This document shows positions 49,401 through 60,537 of a stretch of DNA of 64,000 nucleotides, piece by piece. This stretch comes from Saccharothrix saharensis (lineage in GTDB: Bacteria; Actinomycetota; Actinomycetes; Mycobacteriales; Pseudonocardiaceae), in NCBI RefSeq assembly GCF_006716745.1, contig NZ_VFPP01000001.1, positions 2,542,001 to 2,606,000 on the forward strand, read 5' to 3'. A program made the translations under genes and the position numbers. The notes under the pieces are model-generated. The model did not search any database. It had not been told where the DNA came from and saw only the letters and a list, made by a program, of their open reading frames with translations. Every line of letters starts with the position of its first letter. Within the stretch, counting starts at the first letter, position 1.

Positions 49401-49766
49401 ACCCCGCCGCCGGTGAAGCCGGGAAGGCTCCACGGTGGATGATCCACGACCCACCGTCGTGTCGAAAGTTTCGATACGTTTCGCGATGGCCGGATTACCG
49501 CACGTACCGACCGGACATCCGGCCGTACGGCGGCAAGAAAGACGGCCGAATGGCGTCCACCAGCCAACTATCCATCATGTGAGACGAGTTGGTACACCGG
49601 CAGTTCATTGACGTGACACCGCGCCGCCCCCTATCGTTTCGAATCAGTTCCCGAAAGTTTATCTGAATATTCGAAAGTTTCGGCGACCGTCCTGCAGACC
49701 CCCGCCAAGAAGCGGGCGGTGCCCAGCCGACCCCCTCGGCACGCACCTGTGGGAGGAACGAACGAG
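49401..49766 (+). promoter_or_regulatory. Promoter region of the CotH operon with CGAAAGTTTCG sites
   Basis: 366 bases with no gene and raised AT content. It holds TCGAAAGTTTCGA (49462-49474, a perfect 6-1-6 palindrome), CGAAAGTTT (49652-49660) and TCGAAAGTTTCGG (49671-49683), the latter two exactly 20 bases apart, plus looser TTTCGA/GTTTCG halves at 49476 and 49636. GAAA-N-TTTC palindromes of this type are LacI-family operators before xylanase and other glycan-degradation genes in actinomycetes. Ends with GGGAGGAA, the ribosome site of the DUF4956 gene. Confidence 0.6.
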
Positions 49767-50369
49767 ATGTCACAACTCGTCCTGTTCGCGATCGACATCT
49801 GCGCGGTGGTGCTGCTCGTCTTCGGGCTCTACTTCCCGCGGCACCGCCGCCGCGACCTGGTCGTCGCCTACCTCGGCGTCAACATCGGCGTGCTCGCCGT
49901 CGCGAGCGCGTTGAGCACCAGCAACACCGGCGCGGGCATCGGGCTGGGCATGGCGTTGTTCGGCGTGCTGTCGATCATCCGCCTGCGCTCGACGGAACTC
50001 GACCAGCACGAGGTCGCGTACTACTTCTCCGCGCTGGCCCTGGGCCTGCTCGGCGCGCTGAGCACGTCCTCGCTGTGGCTCAACGGCGGCCTGATGGGGC
50101 TCATCGTCGTGGTGATGTTCCTGGGCGACAACAAGAAGCTGTTCCGCCACTACCGGCACCAGGTCCTCGTGCTCGACTCGGCCATACCCGACCACGTCGC
50201 GCTCGTGGCGCACCTGGAACAGCTGCTCAACGCCAGGGTGCACTCGGTCACCGTGCAGCGGTTGGACATGGTGAACGAGACGACGATCGTCGACGTCCGG
50301 TACTCGTTGACCGGACGCGCCCGCACCGCCGCGCCCACCGCGCCCGCGCACTCCGGGGCGCGCCGATGA
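49767..50369 (+). CDS. DUF4956 membrane protein
   Basis: 200 residues. Four or so helices in the first 120 residues (LFAIDICAVVLLVFGLYF; DLVVAYLGVNIGVLAVASAL; FGVLSIIRLRSTELDQHEVAYYFSALALGLLGAL; LNGGLMGLIVVVMFLG), then a soluble tail with a ferredoxin-like fold prediction (RVHSVTVQRLDMVNETTIVDVRY). Motif FGVLSIIRLRSTELDQHEVAYYF is the family core. Function unknown, but it is found beside VTC-domain and CotH genes in many bacteria, as here. Overlaps the VTC gene by 4 bases. Confidence 0.8.
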   Translation: MSQLVLFAIDICAVVLLVFGLYFPRHRRRDLVVAYLGVNIGVLAVASALSTSNTGAGIGLGMALFGVLSIIRLRSTELDQHEVAYYFSALALGLLGALSTSSLWLNGGLMGLIVVVMFLGDNKKLFRHYRHQVLVLDSAIPDHVALVAHLEQLLNARVHSVTVQRLDMVNETTIVDVRYSLTGRARTAAPTAPAHSGARR

Positions 50370-51202
50370 CCGCGACGACGACGTTCGTGCCCGCGGTGGC
50401 GCGGATGGCCCCGGTCGGGCTGGCCGAGCTGGTCGAGCGGGCCGCGCTGCAGACCAGGGTCGACCGCAAGTACGTCGTGCCGGCCGACGCGCTGCCGCAC
50501 CTGTTGGAGCAGGTCGCGCCCCACGCGCGGGTGCTCGACATCGACGGCGCGCGCACGTTCCGCTACGAGTCCGTCTACTTCGACACCCCGCGGTTGGTCA
50601 GCTACCACTCCGCGGCCTACCGCCGGCGTCGCCGGTTCAAGGTGCGCACCCGCACCTACCTGGACACCGCCGAGTGCTGGCTGGAGGTCAAGATCAGCGG
50701 GGCGCGGGGCAGCATCACCAAGCACCGGCTGCCCTACCACCCGGCCGACTGCGACACCGTGCGGCCGGGGCGGCACTTCGTCGAGGCGGCGCTCGCGCGC
50801 GAGTCCATCGCGCCCGAAGCCGACGGCTCGTTCGAACCGGTCCTGGTCACCGGGTACCAGCGGACCACGTTGCTGCTGCCGGAATCCGCGAGCCGGGTCA
50901 CCGTCGACACCGCGCTCTCCTGGCGGCACGGCGGCTCCGCGTTGCGGCTGTCCGGCTTGGCCGTGATCGAGACCAAGACCGCGTCTGCCGCGTCACCGGT
51001 CGACCGCATGCTCTGGCAACGGGGTGTGCGCCCGGCCCGGATCTCCAAGTACGCCACGGGTCTCGCCGCGCTGCGCCTCGACCTGCCCGACGCGCCGTGG
51101 CGGCGGACGTTGCGCCGCCACTTCCGCGGGGCCACGCCGTCGGTGGACCCGGTACCGACCACCCTGTCCCACCGACCCGAACAGGAGACATCGTGCGTGT
51201 GA
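50366..51202 (+). CDS. VTC-domain (polyphosphate-polymerase-like) protein
   Basis: 278 residues with the tunnel-fold motifs of the VTC family: RVDRKYVVP (start of the tunnel), FRYESVYFDTP, RRRRFKVRTRTYLDT (basic phosphate-binding strand), ECWLEVKIS, and RISKYATGLAALR at the end. In yeast Vtc4 this domain polymerises ATP's gamma-phosphate into polyphosphate; bacterial homologues are largely untested. Acidic metal ligand candidates lie in AVIETKTAS. Sits between a DUF4956 membrane protein and a secreted CotH kinase, with which it overlaps. Cytoplasmic. Confidence 0.82.
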   Translation: MTATTTFVPAVARMAPVGLAELVERAALQTRVDRKYVVPADALPHLLEQVAPHARVLDIDGARTFRYESVYFDTPRLVSYHSAAYRRRRRFKVRTRTYLDTAECWLEVKISGARGSITKHRLPYHPADCDTVRPGRHFVEAALARESIAPEADGSFEPVLVTGYQRTTLLLPESASRVTVDTALSWRHGGSALRLSGLAVIETKTASAASPVDRMLWQRGVRPARISKYATGLAALRLDLPDAPWRRTLRRHFRGATPSVDPVPTTLSHRPEQETSCV

Positions 51203-53280
51203 CCCCCCGCAGCAACGGCGCCGCGGCAACACACCGGTCCAAGGGGCTCGCGGTCGCCGCCCTGCTCCTCACCGGACTGCTCATCCCGCTGTCGGCGGGT
51301 GCCGAGCCCGACCGCCCCGACGTGGCGGGCAGCACGGCCGCCGCCGACGCCATCGCCGCCGCGGCCGCGGCCGACGACCTGGTCGGCGACATCACGTTCT
51401 CCGTGCCCAGCGGCACGTTCCAGGGCCAGGTGTCGGTGTCGCTGACCACCGCGATCGCCGGCGCCCAGATCCGCTACACCACCAACGGGCAGCTACCCAC
51501 CGCGCAGTCGACGCTCTACCAGGGCTCGCCGGTGCAGCTCACCCGCACCACGCAGGTGCGGGCCCAGGCGTTCGTCGGCAACGCGGCGTCCGGCCGGCCC
51601 GGCACCGCCATGTACGTCGCTCGCGAGGCATCGCTGACGGCGCACGACCTGCCGGTGGTCGCGATCGACTCCTACGGCGCGGGCAAGCCGCAGCGCGAGT
51701 ACTTCGACGGCGCCACCATGATCTTCGAGCCGCAGGCGGGCGGCACGACGTCGTTGGCGGCGACACCCGCGGTCGCCACCCGCGCCGGGTTCAAGCTGCG
51801 CGGCCAGTCGTCGGCCTCGTTCGAGAAGACGCCGTACCGGCTGGAGTTCTGGGACAACACCAACGACGACGCCGACTACCCGGTGCTGGGCATGCCCGCC
51901 GACTCCGACTGGGTGCTGCGCGGACCGTTCACCGACAAGGCGCTGATCCGCGAGGCGTTCATCTACGACCTCGGCCGCGAGATGGGTCTCAAGGCGCCGC
52001 GCTACAAGTTCGTGGAGTTCTACCTCAACACCGACTCCACCCCGGTGGGCGCCGGTGACTACATGGGCGTCTACATGGTGGTCGAGACGATCAAGAACTC
52101 GAAGAACCGGCTCGACCTCAAGGGCCTGGACGAGGACGACACCACCCTGCCCAAGATCCAGGGCGGCTACATCTTCAAGTTCGAGTGGATGGCGGCCGAG
52201 GAACCGACGCTGCCGTGCACCGGGCCGACCGGCACGTGCTGGAACTACCTGGAAGTGGTCGACCCCGACCCGTTGAACGCGCAGCAGCGGGACTGGTTGC
52301 GCGGGCACATCCAGGAGTTCAACGACGTGCTGCGGGCACCGAACTTTGCCGACCCGGCCACCGGGTACCAGAAGTACCTCGACGTGCCGTCGTTCATCGA
52401 CCACATGATCATCAACGAGCTCAGCCGCGGCATGGACGCCTACCTGCGCAGCGCCCACTTCCACAAGGACCGGGACAGCAAGATCTTCGCCGGTCCGCTG
52501 TGGGACTTCGACCTCACGTTCGGCGTGGGCGGGTTCTTCCAGAACGACCAGGTCTCGGGCTGGCAGTACCTGCAAACCCGGCAGCCGCAGGCCAACGACT
52601 GGCACACCCAGCTCCTGCGCGACCCGGCGTTCGTCAACCAGGTCAAGGTGCGCTGGCAGGCACTGCGCCGCGGTCCGCTGTCGGATTCCGCGCTGCAGAG
52701 CCGGATCGACGGCCTGTCCCGGCCGCTGACCAACGCCGCGCAGCGCAACTTCCAGCGCTGGCCGAACCTCAGCTCGGCGACCGTCGGTTTCTTCCGCACC
52801 CCGACCGCGCCCACGTGGCAGGGGCAGGTGCAGGCGATGCGGGACTGGATGCAGCGCCGCATCCAGTGGCTGGACTCGACGTCGGGTTGGGGCGGTTCGA
52901 CCACTCCGACGTCCACGACGACCTCCACCACCACGACGACCACGACGTCTACCACCACCACGACCACGCAACCGGGCGGTGCCCGGTGCTCGGCGACGTA
53001 CACGGTGGTCAACCGGTGGCAGGGCGGCTTCCAGGGCGAGGTCCGCGTCACCGCGGGCACGTCGGCGATCAGCAACTGGACCGTCTCGTGGACCTACACC
53101 GGCGGTGAGGCGGTCAGCCAGGCGTGGAACGCGACCGTGACCAGCCAGGGTTCGACGGTCACCGCCCGCAACGCCGCGCACAACGGCTCGGTGGGCGCGG
53201 GGCTCAGCACGACGTTCGGGTTCCTCGGGTCGTCCACCGGGACGCCCGGCACACCGGTGCTCACCTGCACCGCGAGCTGA
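51193..53280 (+). CDS. Secreted CotH-kinase protein with cellulose-binding module
   Basis: 695 residues. Signal peptide (about 1-37), an Ala-rich spacer, a CHB_HEX_C-type beta domain (66-140, RYTTNGQLPTAQSTLYQG), then a CotH kinase domain (about 150-510) with FKLRGQSSASFEKTPYRLEFWD, VYMVVETIKNSKNRL and the metal/catalytic block KDRDSKIFAGPLWDFDLTFG. A threonine/serine run (568-592) links to a CBM2 module (597-695, C...C ends, conserved tryptophans). CotH domains are atypical protein kinases that phosphorylate extracellular proteins; the CBM2 would hold the enzyme on cellulose or xylan. GTG 51193 follows AGGAGA; a GTG 6 bases later is an alternative. Last gene of the operon. Confidence 0.85.
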   Translation: MRVTPRSNGAAATHRSKGLAVAALLLTGLLIPLSAGAEPDRPDVAGSTAAADAIAAAAAADDLVGDITFSVPSGTFQGQVSVSLTTAIAGAQIRYTTNGQLPTAQSTLYQGSPVQLTRTTQVRAQAFVGNAASGRPGTAMYVAREASLTAHDLPVVAIDSYGAGKPQREYFDGATMIFEPQAGGTTSLAATPAVATRAGFKLRGQSSASFEKTPYRLEFWDNTNDDADYPVLGMPADSDWVLRGPFTDKALIREAFIYDLGREMGLKAPRYKFVEFYLNTDSTPVGAGDYMGVYMVVETIKNSKNRLDLKGLDEDDTTLPKIQGGYIFKFEWMAAEEPTLPCTGPTGTCWNYLEVVDPDPLNAQQRDWLRGHIQEFNDVLRAPNFADPATGYQKYLDVPSFIDHMIINELSRGMDAYLRSAHFHKDRDSKIFAGPLWDFDLTFGVGGFFQNDQVSGWQYLQTRQPQANDWHTQLLRDPAFVNQVKVRWQALRRGPLSDSALQSRIDGLSRPLTNAAQRNFQRWPNLSSATVGFFRTPTAPTWQGQVQAMRDWMQRRIQWLDSTSGWGGSTTPTSTTTSTTTTTTTSTTTTTTQPGGARCSATYTVVNRWQGGFQGEVRVTAGTSAISNWTVSWTYTGGEAVSQAWNATVTSQGSTVTARNAAHNGSVGAGLSTTFGFLGSSTGTPGTPVLTCTAS

Positions 53281-53293
53281 CCCGTCCGACGAA

Positions 53294-53335
53294 GACCGGG
53301 TGCCCGGCGCCACTCCCGGCGCCGGGCACCCGGTC
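53294..53335 (+). terminator. Long GC hairpin after the CotH gene
   Basis: Perfect 18-bp stem (GACCGGGTGCCCGGCGCC and its complement), ACTCCC loop, 13 bases past the stop. Strong structure without a U-run. Confidence 0.8.
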
Positions 53336-53369
53336 GTGAATTCGCATTCCGCCCGCGGCCCTACCGGAT

Positions 53370-53382
53370 AGTTTCGCAAACT
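53370..53382. promoter_or_regulatory. Inverted repeat upstream of the xylanase gene
   Basis: AGTTT-CGC-AAACT with an embedded GTTTCG half-site like those before the CotH operon, 72 bases before the xylanase start. Possible shared glycan-responsive repressor site. Confidence 0.4.
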
Positions 53383-53454
53383 GTTGACCGCGCGAGCACC
53401 CGACTCGATGCTATTCGACGTCGCTCAGCAATGCCGCTGAAAGGAATTCCGCTG

Positions 53455-54408
53455 ATGTCCGTCAAGATCAGAGGCGGGAGGTTGATCCCGCTCACGGCGA
53501 TCACTTTCCTGCTCATGGCAATAGTGACGTCGAACGCCCAGGCGGCGGTGACCACCAACCAGGAGGGCACCAACAACGGCTACTTCTACTCGTTCTGGAC
53601 CGACAGCCAGGGCACCGTCTCGATGGAGCTCGGGTCCGGCGGCAACTACAGCACGTCGTGGCGCAACACCGGCAACTTCGTCGCCGGCAAGGGTTGGGCC
53701 ACCGGCGGGCGGCGGACGGTGAACTACTCGGGCAGCTTCAACCCGTCCGGCAACGCCTACCTGACCCTTTACGGCTGGACCCGCAACCCGCTCGTCGAGT
53801 ACTACATCGTCGACAACTGGGGCACGTACCGGCCCACCGGCCAGTACAAGGGCACGGTCACCACCGACGGTGGCACTTACGACATCTACAAGACGACGCG
53901 GACGAATGCGCCGTCGATCGACGGGACGCGGACCTTCGACCAGTACTGGAGCGTCCGGCAGTCGAAGAAGACCGGCGGCAGCATCACGTCGGGCAACCAC
54001 TTCGACGCGTGGGCCCGCAACGGGATGAACCTCGGCAGCCACTACTACATGATCATGGCGACCGAGGGTTACCAGAGCAGCGGCAGCTCCAACATCACCG
54101 TGGACGGCGTCCCGGGCGGCAACCCGGGCAACCCGGGCACCGGCGGCTGCACCGCCACCCTGTCCGCGGGCGAGAAGTGGGGCGACCGGTACAACCTCAA
54201 CGTCTCGGTCAGCGGCTCGACCAACTGGACCGTGACGATGAACGTCCCGTCGCCCGCGAAGGTCCTGTCGACCTGGAACATCAGCGCGAGCTACCCGAAC
54301 GCCCAGACCCTGACCGCGAGGCCGAACGGCAGCGGCAACAACTGGGGCGTGACGATCCAGGCCAACGGCAACTGGACCTGGCCCTCCGTCTCCTGCGCCG
54401 CGAGCTGA
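53455..54408 (+). CDS. Secreted GH11 endo-1,4-beta-xylanase with CBM2-type module
   Basis: 317 residues. Signal peptide 1-31 (cleavage after AQA-A), GH11 beta-jelly-roll catalytic domain (about 35-217) with nucleophile E115 ([14 protein letters not shown]) and acid/base E204 ([14 protein letters not shown]), a Gly/Pro linker ([14 protein letters not shown]), and a C-terminal cysteine-bounded CBM2-like module (231-317; [30 protein letters not shown]). Hydrolyses xylan outside the cell. The ATG at 53455 follows AAGGAA at 8 bases; an ATG at 53431 would put that site inside the gene. Adjacent to the cellulose-binding CotH operon. Confidence 0.93.
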   Translation: MSVKIRGGRLIPLTAITFLLMAIVTSNAQAAVTTNQEGTNNGYFYSFWTDSQGTVSMELGSGGNYSTSWRNTGNFVAGKGWATGGRRTVNYSGSFNPSGNAYLTLYGWTRNPLVEYYIVDNWGTYRPTGQYKGTVTTDGGTYDIYKTTRTNAPSIDGTRTFDQYWSVRQSKKTGGSITSGNHFDAWARNGMNLGSHYYMIMATEGYQSSGSSNITVDGVPGGNPGNPGTGGCTATLSAGEKWGDRYNLNVSVSGSTNWTVTMNVPSPAKVLSTWNISASYPNAQTLTARPNGSGNNWGVTIQANGNWTWPSVSCAAS

Positions 54409-54412
54409 TCAA

Positions 54413-54451
54413 GGCCGGCGGCACGGCGGTCCCCCCGCCGTGCCGCCGGCC
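54413..54451. terminator. Bidirectional hairpin between convergent genes
   Basis: Perfect 17-bp stem (GGCCGGCGGCACGGCGG and its complement), five-base loop, between the xylanase stop and the stop of the facing gene. Confidence 0.78.
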
Positions 54452-54453
54452 GC

Positions 54454-55500
54454 TCACTGCACGTGGTACAGCTCCGGTTGCGGGATGGTGCGCTTCGCCG
54501 TGCGCCGTCCGTCCCGCAGCCTCTCCAGCACGTGCACCGCGCTCTCCGCGATCCGGTGGGAGTCCTGCACCACCGTGGCGCGCAACGGGCTCGTGCCGTC
54601 GTCGACCAGGTTCCGCGCTTCGACGATCCCGTCGACCCCGACCACCACCGTGTCCGCGGTGAACGGCGAACCGACCGCCCGCAACGCGTCGACCGCGCCC
54701 AGGGCCATCTCGTCGTCGGTGCAGAAGATCGCGTCCAGCCTGACCTTGCGGTGGTCGAGCAGGCGGACGTGCGCCCGCACCGCGTCATCGGCGCGCGACC
54801 GGTGGAAAGCGCAGCGGTCGTCGACCGTGATCGACACGTCGGGCAAGGCCGCCCGCAGGACGTCCGCACAGCACCGTTGGCGCTCGCCGTACTCCTGGCC
54901 GGCCACGATCAGCACGTGCGGTCGGCGCTCGCCCTGGCGCCGCAAGTGCGTGACGAGCCAGTCCCCCGCGGCCTGGGCATCTCGGTCGCGACGACGAACC
55001 CGCCGACGTAGCCGTGCTTCGCGGCGAGGATGCGACGCAGGTGGTACGCCTGCGCCGAGGCGTCGTAGTCGCGTTCCGGGACCCTTGAGCACGAGGTCGA
55101 GGCCATTGCGGTCGAGCACGCCGTGCATGCGCTGCGCGAAACCGGCGACCCGGTACCCCTGCTCGAACGCCGAGGTGACGAGGAAGACCTGCCTCGCGCG
55201 CCCCTTCCGCCGCCGCGCCTGGATGAGCAGCGGGGCGGCGACGACCGCTGCCACGAGGGGCATCGAACAGGCGGGCACCGCCCGGGTCGGCACGCCACCG
55301 CGGATCACGTGCGCGACGCCGGCCACCACCGCACCGCCGGCGAGCAGGAGTGCCGGAACCGCGCCCCACGCCGGTCGTGCCCTGGGGTGGACGTGGTGCT
55401 CCACGGTGACGACCGCGTCCCGGCCCGTCTGCACGACCGATCCGTCGGACGCCGCGCTCGCGTGGTGGCCCGCCGCGCCACCGCGCTCGACCGGCGGCAT
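54454..55500 (-). pseudogene. Membrane-anchored periplasmic-binding-protein-like sensor, frame-disrupted
   Basis: An open frame of 348 codons with two N-terminal helices (VPALLLAGGAVVAGVAHVI and PLVAAVVAAPLLIQ) and a LacI/Peripla_BP sugar-binding fold: VFLVTSAFEQGYRVAGFAQRMHGVLDRNG at its start and LDAIFCTDDEMALGAVDALRAVG, VVVGVDGIVEA later. Between about 55083 and 54966 the family-like sequence lies in another frame (ERDYDASAQAYHLRRILAAKHGYVGGFVVATEMP), so two compensating frameshifts have garbled ~38 residues without stopping the frame. One lies near a C5 run at 54963. Sequencing error or real damage. Convergent with the xylanase gene; a sugar-sensing role is inference. Confidence 0.65.
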
Positions 55501-55961
55501 CGGGCCACGCCGGCGTCCGGCTCGTTCGCTGTCGCGGCCATCGGGCCGGGAACCTCAGCCCACGCCGCGTTCCCTCTTCCCGCCCGGACCGGACATCCTG
55601 GATGTGTGCGGTACAGCGGGCGTCGGCCGGGACCAGCCCGCACTTCTGCGGTGGTCGTGCGGAGTTCTCCGGACGGGGGTCGGCCGACGCGGCCCGGCCG
55701 CGGCTGCTCGACCTGCTCGCGGACCCCGACCCGCTGGTGCACCGCGCGGCGACCGTCCTGGTCGCCGATGACGACCTCCGGGTCCGGTCGGTCGCCGTCA
55801 CCCCACGTCAGCGCCACCGCGTTCCCGGTCCCGCCAATACGTTAACTCCCGAGAGCCGCGCGCATTTCCGGCCCGAACGCGCCTTGCCCTGGATCGGTTC
55901 CCCTCCCTTGAGGACAGTGGAGGCGCAATCGGCAATCCACACCGTCCTAGGGAGTTCGACG
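55501..55961. other. Gene-free region with a HEAT-repeat-like coding remnant
   Basis: About 460 bases without an intact gene. On the plus strand near 55690-55800 a frame reads ARPRLLDLLADPDPLVHRAATVLVADDDLRVRSV, a HEAT-like repeat with very high third-position GC, but it has no proper start or end and may be a decayed fragment. The rest (55820-55960) is the MFS promoter region, with AATACGTTAACT near 55839. Confidence 0.35.
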
Positions 55962-57407
55962 TTGTCCAGTACAGCTGAAACGCGGGCCGGGCAACCGGTC
56001 GCCGGTGGCTCGCGCGGCGGGCTCGTCCTGCTGTTGTTGTGCGCCGCGCAGTTCATGATCGTCCTCGACTTCTCCATCACCAACGTCGCCCTGCCGACGA
56101 TCCAGACCGACCTCGGCTTCTCCGTCAACGACCTCCAGTGGGTGGTCAGCGCGTACGCCCTGACGTTCGGCGGGTGCCTGCTGCTCGGCGGCCGGGTCGC
56201 GGACCTGCACGGGCAGCGGCGGCTGTTCATCATCGGGTTGCTGGTGTTCGGCATCGCCTCGCTGCTCGCCGGGTTCGCGCAGGACGCCGTGCAACTGGTC
56301 GTGTTGCGCGGCGTCCAGGGGCTCGCGGCCGCGTTCGTGGCACCGGCCGCGCTGGCGCTGCTGACGACCTCCTTCCCCGAGGGTCCGGCCCGCAACCGCG
56401 CGCTCGGTGTGTGGGGTGCGGTGCTGTCGCTGGGTTTCGTGTGCGGTGTCATCGCGGGCGGTGTGCTGACCGACCTGCTGAACTGGCGGTGGGTGTTCTT
56501 CATCAACGTGCCGATCGGCGTGATCACGGGTGTCGCCGCGGTCGTGTTCATCTCCGAGGTGGCGCGGCCCGCGAACCGGGTCAAGCTGGACATGCCCGGC
56601 GCGATCACCGTCACCGTGGCGTTGATCAGCCTGGTCTACGGCCTGTCCGTGGCGCACACCCACGGCTGGCTGGGTGCGACGACGTTGGGCGCGTTCGCGT
56701 TGTCCGCCGTGCTGCTGGTGGCGTTCGTGTTCATCGAGAACAAGGCGCCGCACCCGTTGGTGCCGCTGCGGATCTTCAAGCTGCGGGCGCTGGTGGTGGC
56801 CAACGTGACGAACCTGGCGCTGATCGGGGCGTTCGTCGGCTCCACCTACATCGTCACGCTGTACCTCCAGGTGATCGAGCGGTACACGCCGCTGCGCACC
56901 GGCCTGACGTTCTCCGTGCTCGGCCTGACCGCCATGCTCGCCGGGTTCACCGCCGGGAGGATCGCGGCGAAGATCGGCTCGCGCGCCACGATGGTCCTCG
57001 GCGTGGCCGCCCAGGCGGCCGGGTCGCTGGCGATGGCCGCGCTGCCGTCCGGCGCGGCGGGGCTGGTCGCGGTGCTCGTCGGCACGGCCCTGGTGGGGTT
57101 CGGCAACATCACCGCCGTCGTGATGATCATCATCTCCGCGACGGCGGGCGTGCCCGACGACCGGCAGGGGCTCGCGGGCGGTCTGTTCAACACCTCGCAG
57201 CAGCTCGGATCGGCGCTCGGCGTCGCGTTGTTCGCCGCCATCGCGGTCAGCCGCACGGCCGGTGAGCTGCCGGCGGGCGTCTCCGTGGCCGACGCGCCGG
57301 CGGCGGCGCTGCTGTCGGGCTACCGGTTCTCGTTGCTGCTGTGCGGTCTCCTGGCCGTCGCGGCGGGCCTGTTCGCCGCCCTCGCCGACCGCCGCCGGGT
57401 GAACTGA
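55962..57407 (+). CDS. MFS drug exporter, DHA2 (EmrB/QacA) family
   Basis: 481 residues, 14 helices. Helix 1 motif CAAQFMIVLDFSITNVALPTIQTDLGF with the catalytic aspartate, loop motif LGGRVADLHGQRRLFIIG, and the DHA2 helix 5 motif GVWGAVLSLGFVCGVIAGGVLTDLLNWRWVFFINVPIG. No ATG is suitable; TTG at 55962 follows GGGAG at 7 bases and gives the expected N-terminus. Probable multidrug or natural-product exporter. Stands alone; ends at a strong terminator. Confidence 0.88.
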   Translation: MSSTAETRAGQPVAGGSRGGLVLLLLCAAQFMIVLDFSITNVALPTIQTDLGFSVNDLQWVVSAYALTFGGCLLLGGRVADLHGQRRLFIIGLLVFGIASLLAGFAQDAVQLVVLRGVQGLAAAFVAPAALALLTTSFPEGPARNRALGVWGAVLSLGFVCGVIAGGVLTDLLNWRWVFFINVPIGVITGVAAVVFISEVARPANRVKLDMPGAITVTVALISLVYGLSVAHTHGWLGATTLGAFALSAVLLVAFVFIENKAPHPLVPLRIFKLRALVVANVTNLALIGAFVGSTYIVTLYLQVIERYTPLRTGLTFSVLGLTAMLAGFTAGRIAAKIGSRATMVLGVAAQAAGSLAMAALPSGAAGLVAVLVGTALVGFGNITAVVMIIISATAGVPDDRQGLAGGLFNTSQQLGSALGVALFAAIAVSRTAGELPAGVSVADAPAAALLSGYRFSLLLCGLLAVAAGLFAALADRRRVN

Positions 57408-57421
57408 CCCGGGCACGGGAA

Positions 57422-57455
57422 AAGGCTCGTAGGACCCGACCGTCCTACGAGCCTT
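57422..57455. terminator. Bidirectional hairpin between MFS and glgB genes
   Basis: Perfect 14-bp stem AAGGCTCGTAGGAC / GTCCTACGAGCCTT with a 6-base loop, preceded by AAAA and followed by CTT: serves both convergent genes. Confidence 0.82.
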
Positions 57456-57464
57456 CTCGCGTGC

Positions 57465-59230
<1,766 letters not shown>

Positions 59231-59234
<4 letters not shown>

Positions 59235-60537
59235 GACGACCCGCCGACCAGCTCGCGCACGGCCCGCAGCGGCACCGGCAGCCAGTCGGGCCGGTTCGCC
59301 GCCTCGTACCGCACCTCGTACAGCGCCTTGTCCAGCTGGTAGGCCCGCAGCACGGTGGCCGCGGCCGCCAGGTCCACGCCGGACTCGCTGGCGTACCCGG
59401 CCAGGAACGCGCGCTGCGCGTCGTGCACCCAGTGCCGGCTGCGCCGCTCGTCCTCCACCGACCAGTACGTGGCGGTCAGCCGGTGGTGCCCGGCCACGTA
59501 GTCCAGCGACCGCAGCATCCCGGCCACGTCCCGCAGCGGCGAGTCGGGCCGGGCCCGCTCGGCGAGCGGCGCGGACGGCTCGCCCTCGAAGTCCAGCAGC
59601 ACCCAGCGGCCGTTGCTGCGCAGCACCTGGCCCAGGTGCAGGTCACCGTGGACGCGCTGCACCTCGCCGACGGCCGCGGTTCGGACCCGGTCGCCCAGGC
59701 ACGCCCGCAGCGCCGCCGCGTACGGCCGCACCGTCGGTGCGACCTCCAGCGTCTCGGCCAGCCGGGTCAGGAACCGGTCCGCCAGCGCCTCGTGGTCCGC
59801 GGGCGCGGAGCCCAGCGCCCGGCCCAGGTCGGCGTGCACGGCCGCGACGGCGACGCCCAGCCGACCCAGCTCGCCCACCAGGTCCAGCTCGCGGGGCGTG
59901 CCGGTGAGGGTGTGGCCCAGGTCGGCGCGTGCCGCCTCCCAGCCCTCGATCCCACCGTCCACGTAGGACTCGACCAGGCCGAGCGTGTCCGTGCCGTCCA
60001 GGGTGATCGAGCCGAGCAGCCGCGGCACGTACAGGCTGTCCCGCAGCACGCGGTGCAGCGCGAGGTCGGGGTTCTCCCCCGGCCACACCCGCCGGAACAC
60101 CTTGAGCACGCTGTGCCCGCCGACCACCAGCGAGGTGTTGGACTGCTCCACGCCCATCGGCCGCACCTCGCCCGCGCGTTCGGGCAGGTCCACGCCCAGC
60201 TCGGGCCGGAACGCCACCGCGCCCGTCGTCCCGGCCTGCGCCACCAGGTCGTACAGCCGCGTGACCAGCTCCGGGTCGGCGAGCGCGTCGTAGTGCACCT
60301 CCCCGGCCGCGGTGCCGATCACGGCGTCCGCCAACCCCGCGGGCAGGTCCGCGCGGACGCCCACGGGGACGTGGAACCGGCCGTGGGCGGTCGCCACGAC
60401 GGCGATCACGCCGCGCACCGGCCCGGCCGCGAACGGCTCCACCCGCTGCACGGTCACCTCGTCCGCGTCGTCGGCGGGGAACCACCGCTGCCGGGGCAGC
60501 CACTCCTGCAGCCCGGGCACACCGGTGATGGCAGTGG

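Noticed and set aside
49393-49406. CGGGGTGAACCCCG as a terminator of the TetR gene
   Set aside because: The two-base loop cannot form a hairpin and most of the sequence is coding.
52896-52978. Threonine-codon run (ACC/ACG) in the CotH gene as a microsatellite
   Set aside because: It encodes the Thr/Ser-rich linker normally found before cellulose-binding modules, so it needs no separate explanation.
55602-55961. Extending the MFS gene upstream to an ATG at 55602
   Set aside because: This would add ~120 residues of non-family sequence; a TTG with GGGAG at the right distance gives the expected transporter N-terminus.
56039-57265. Alternative plus-strand frame inside the MFS gene
   Set aside because: Arg/Ala-rich translation without helices or motifs; the overlapping frame encodes a textbook 14-helix transporter.
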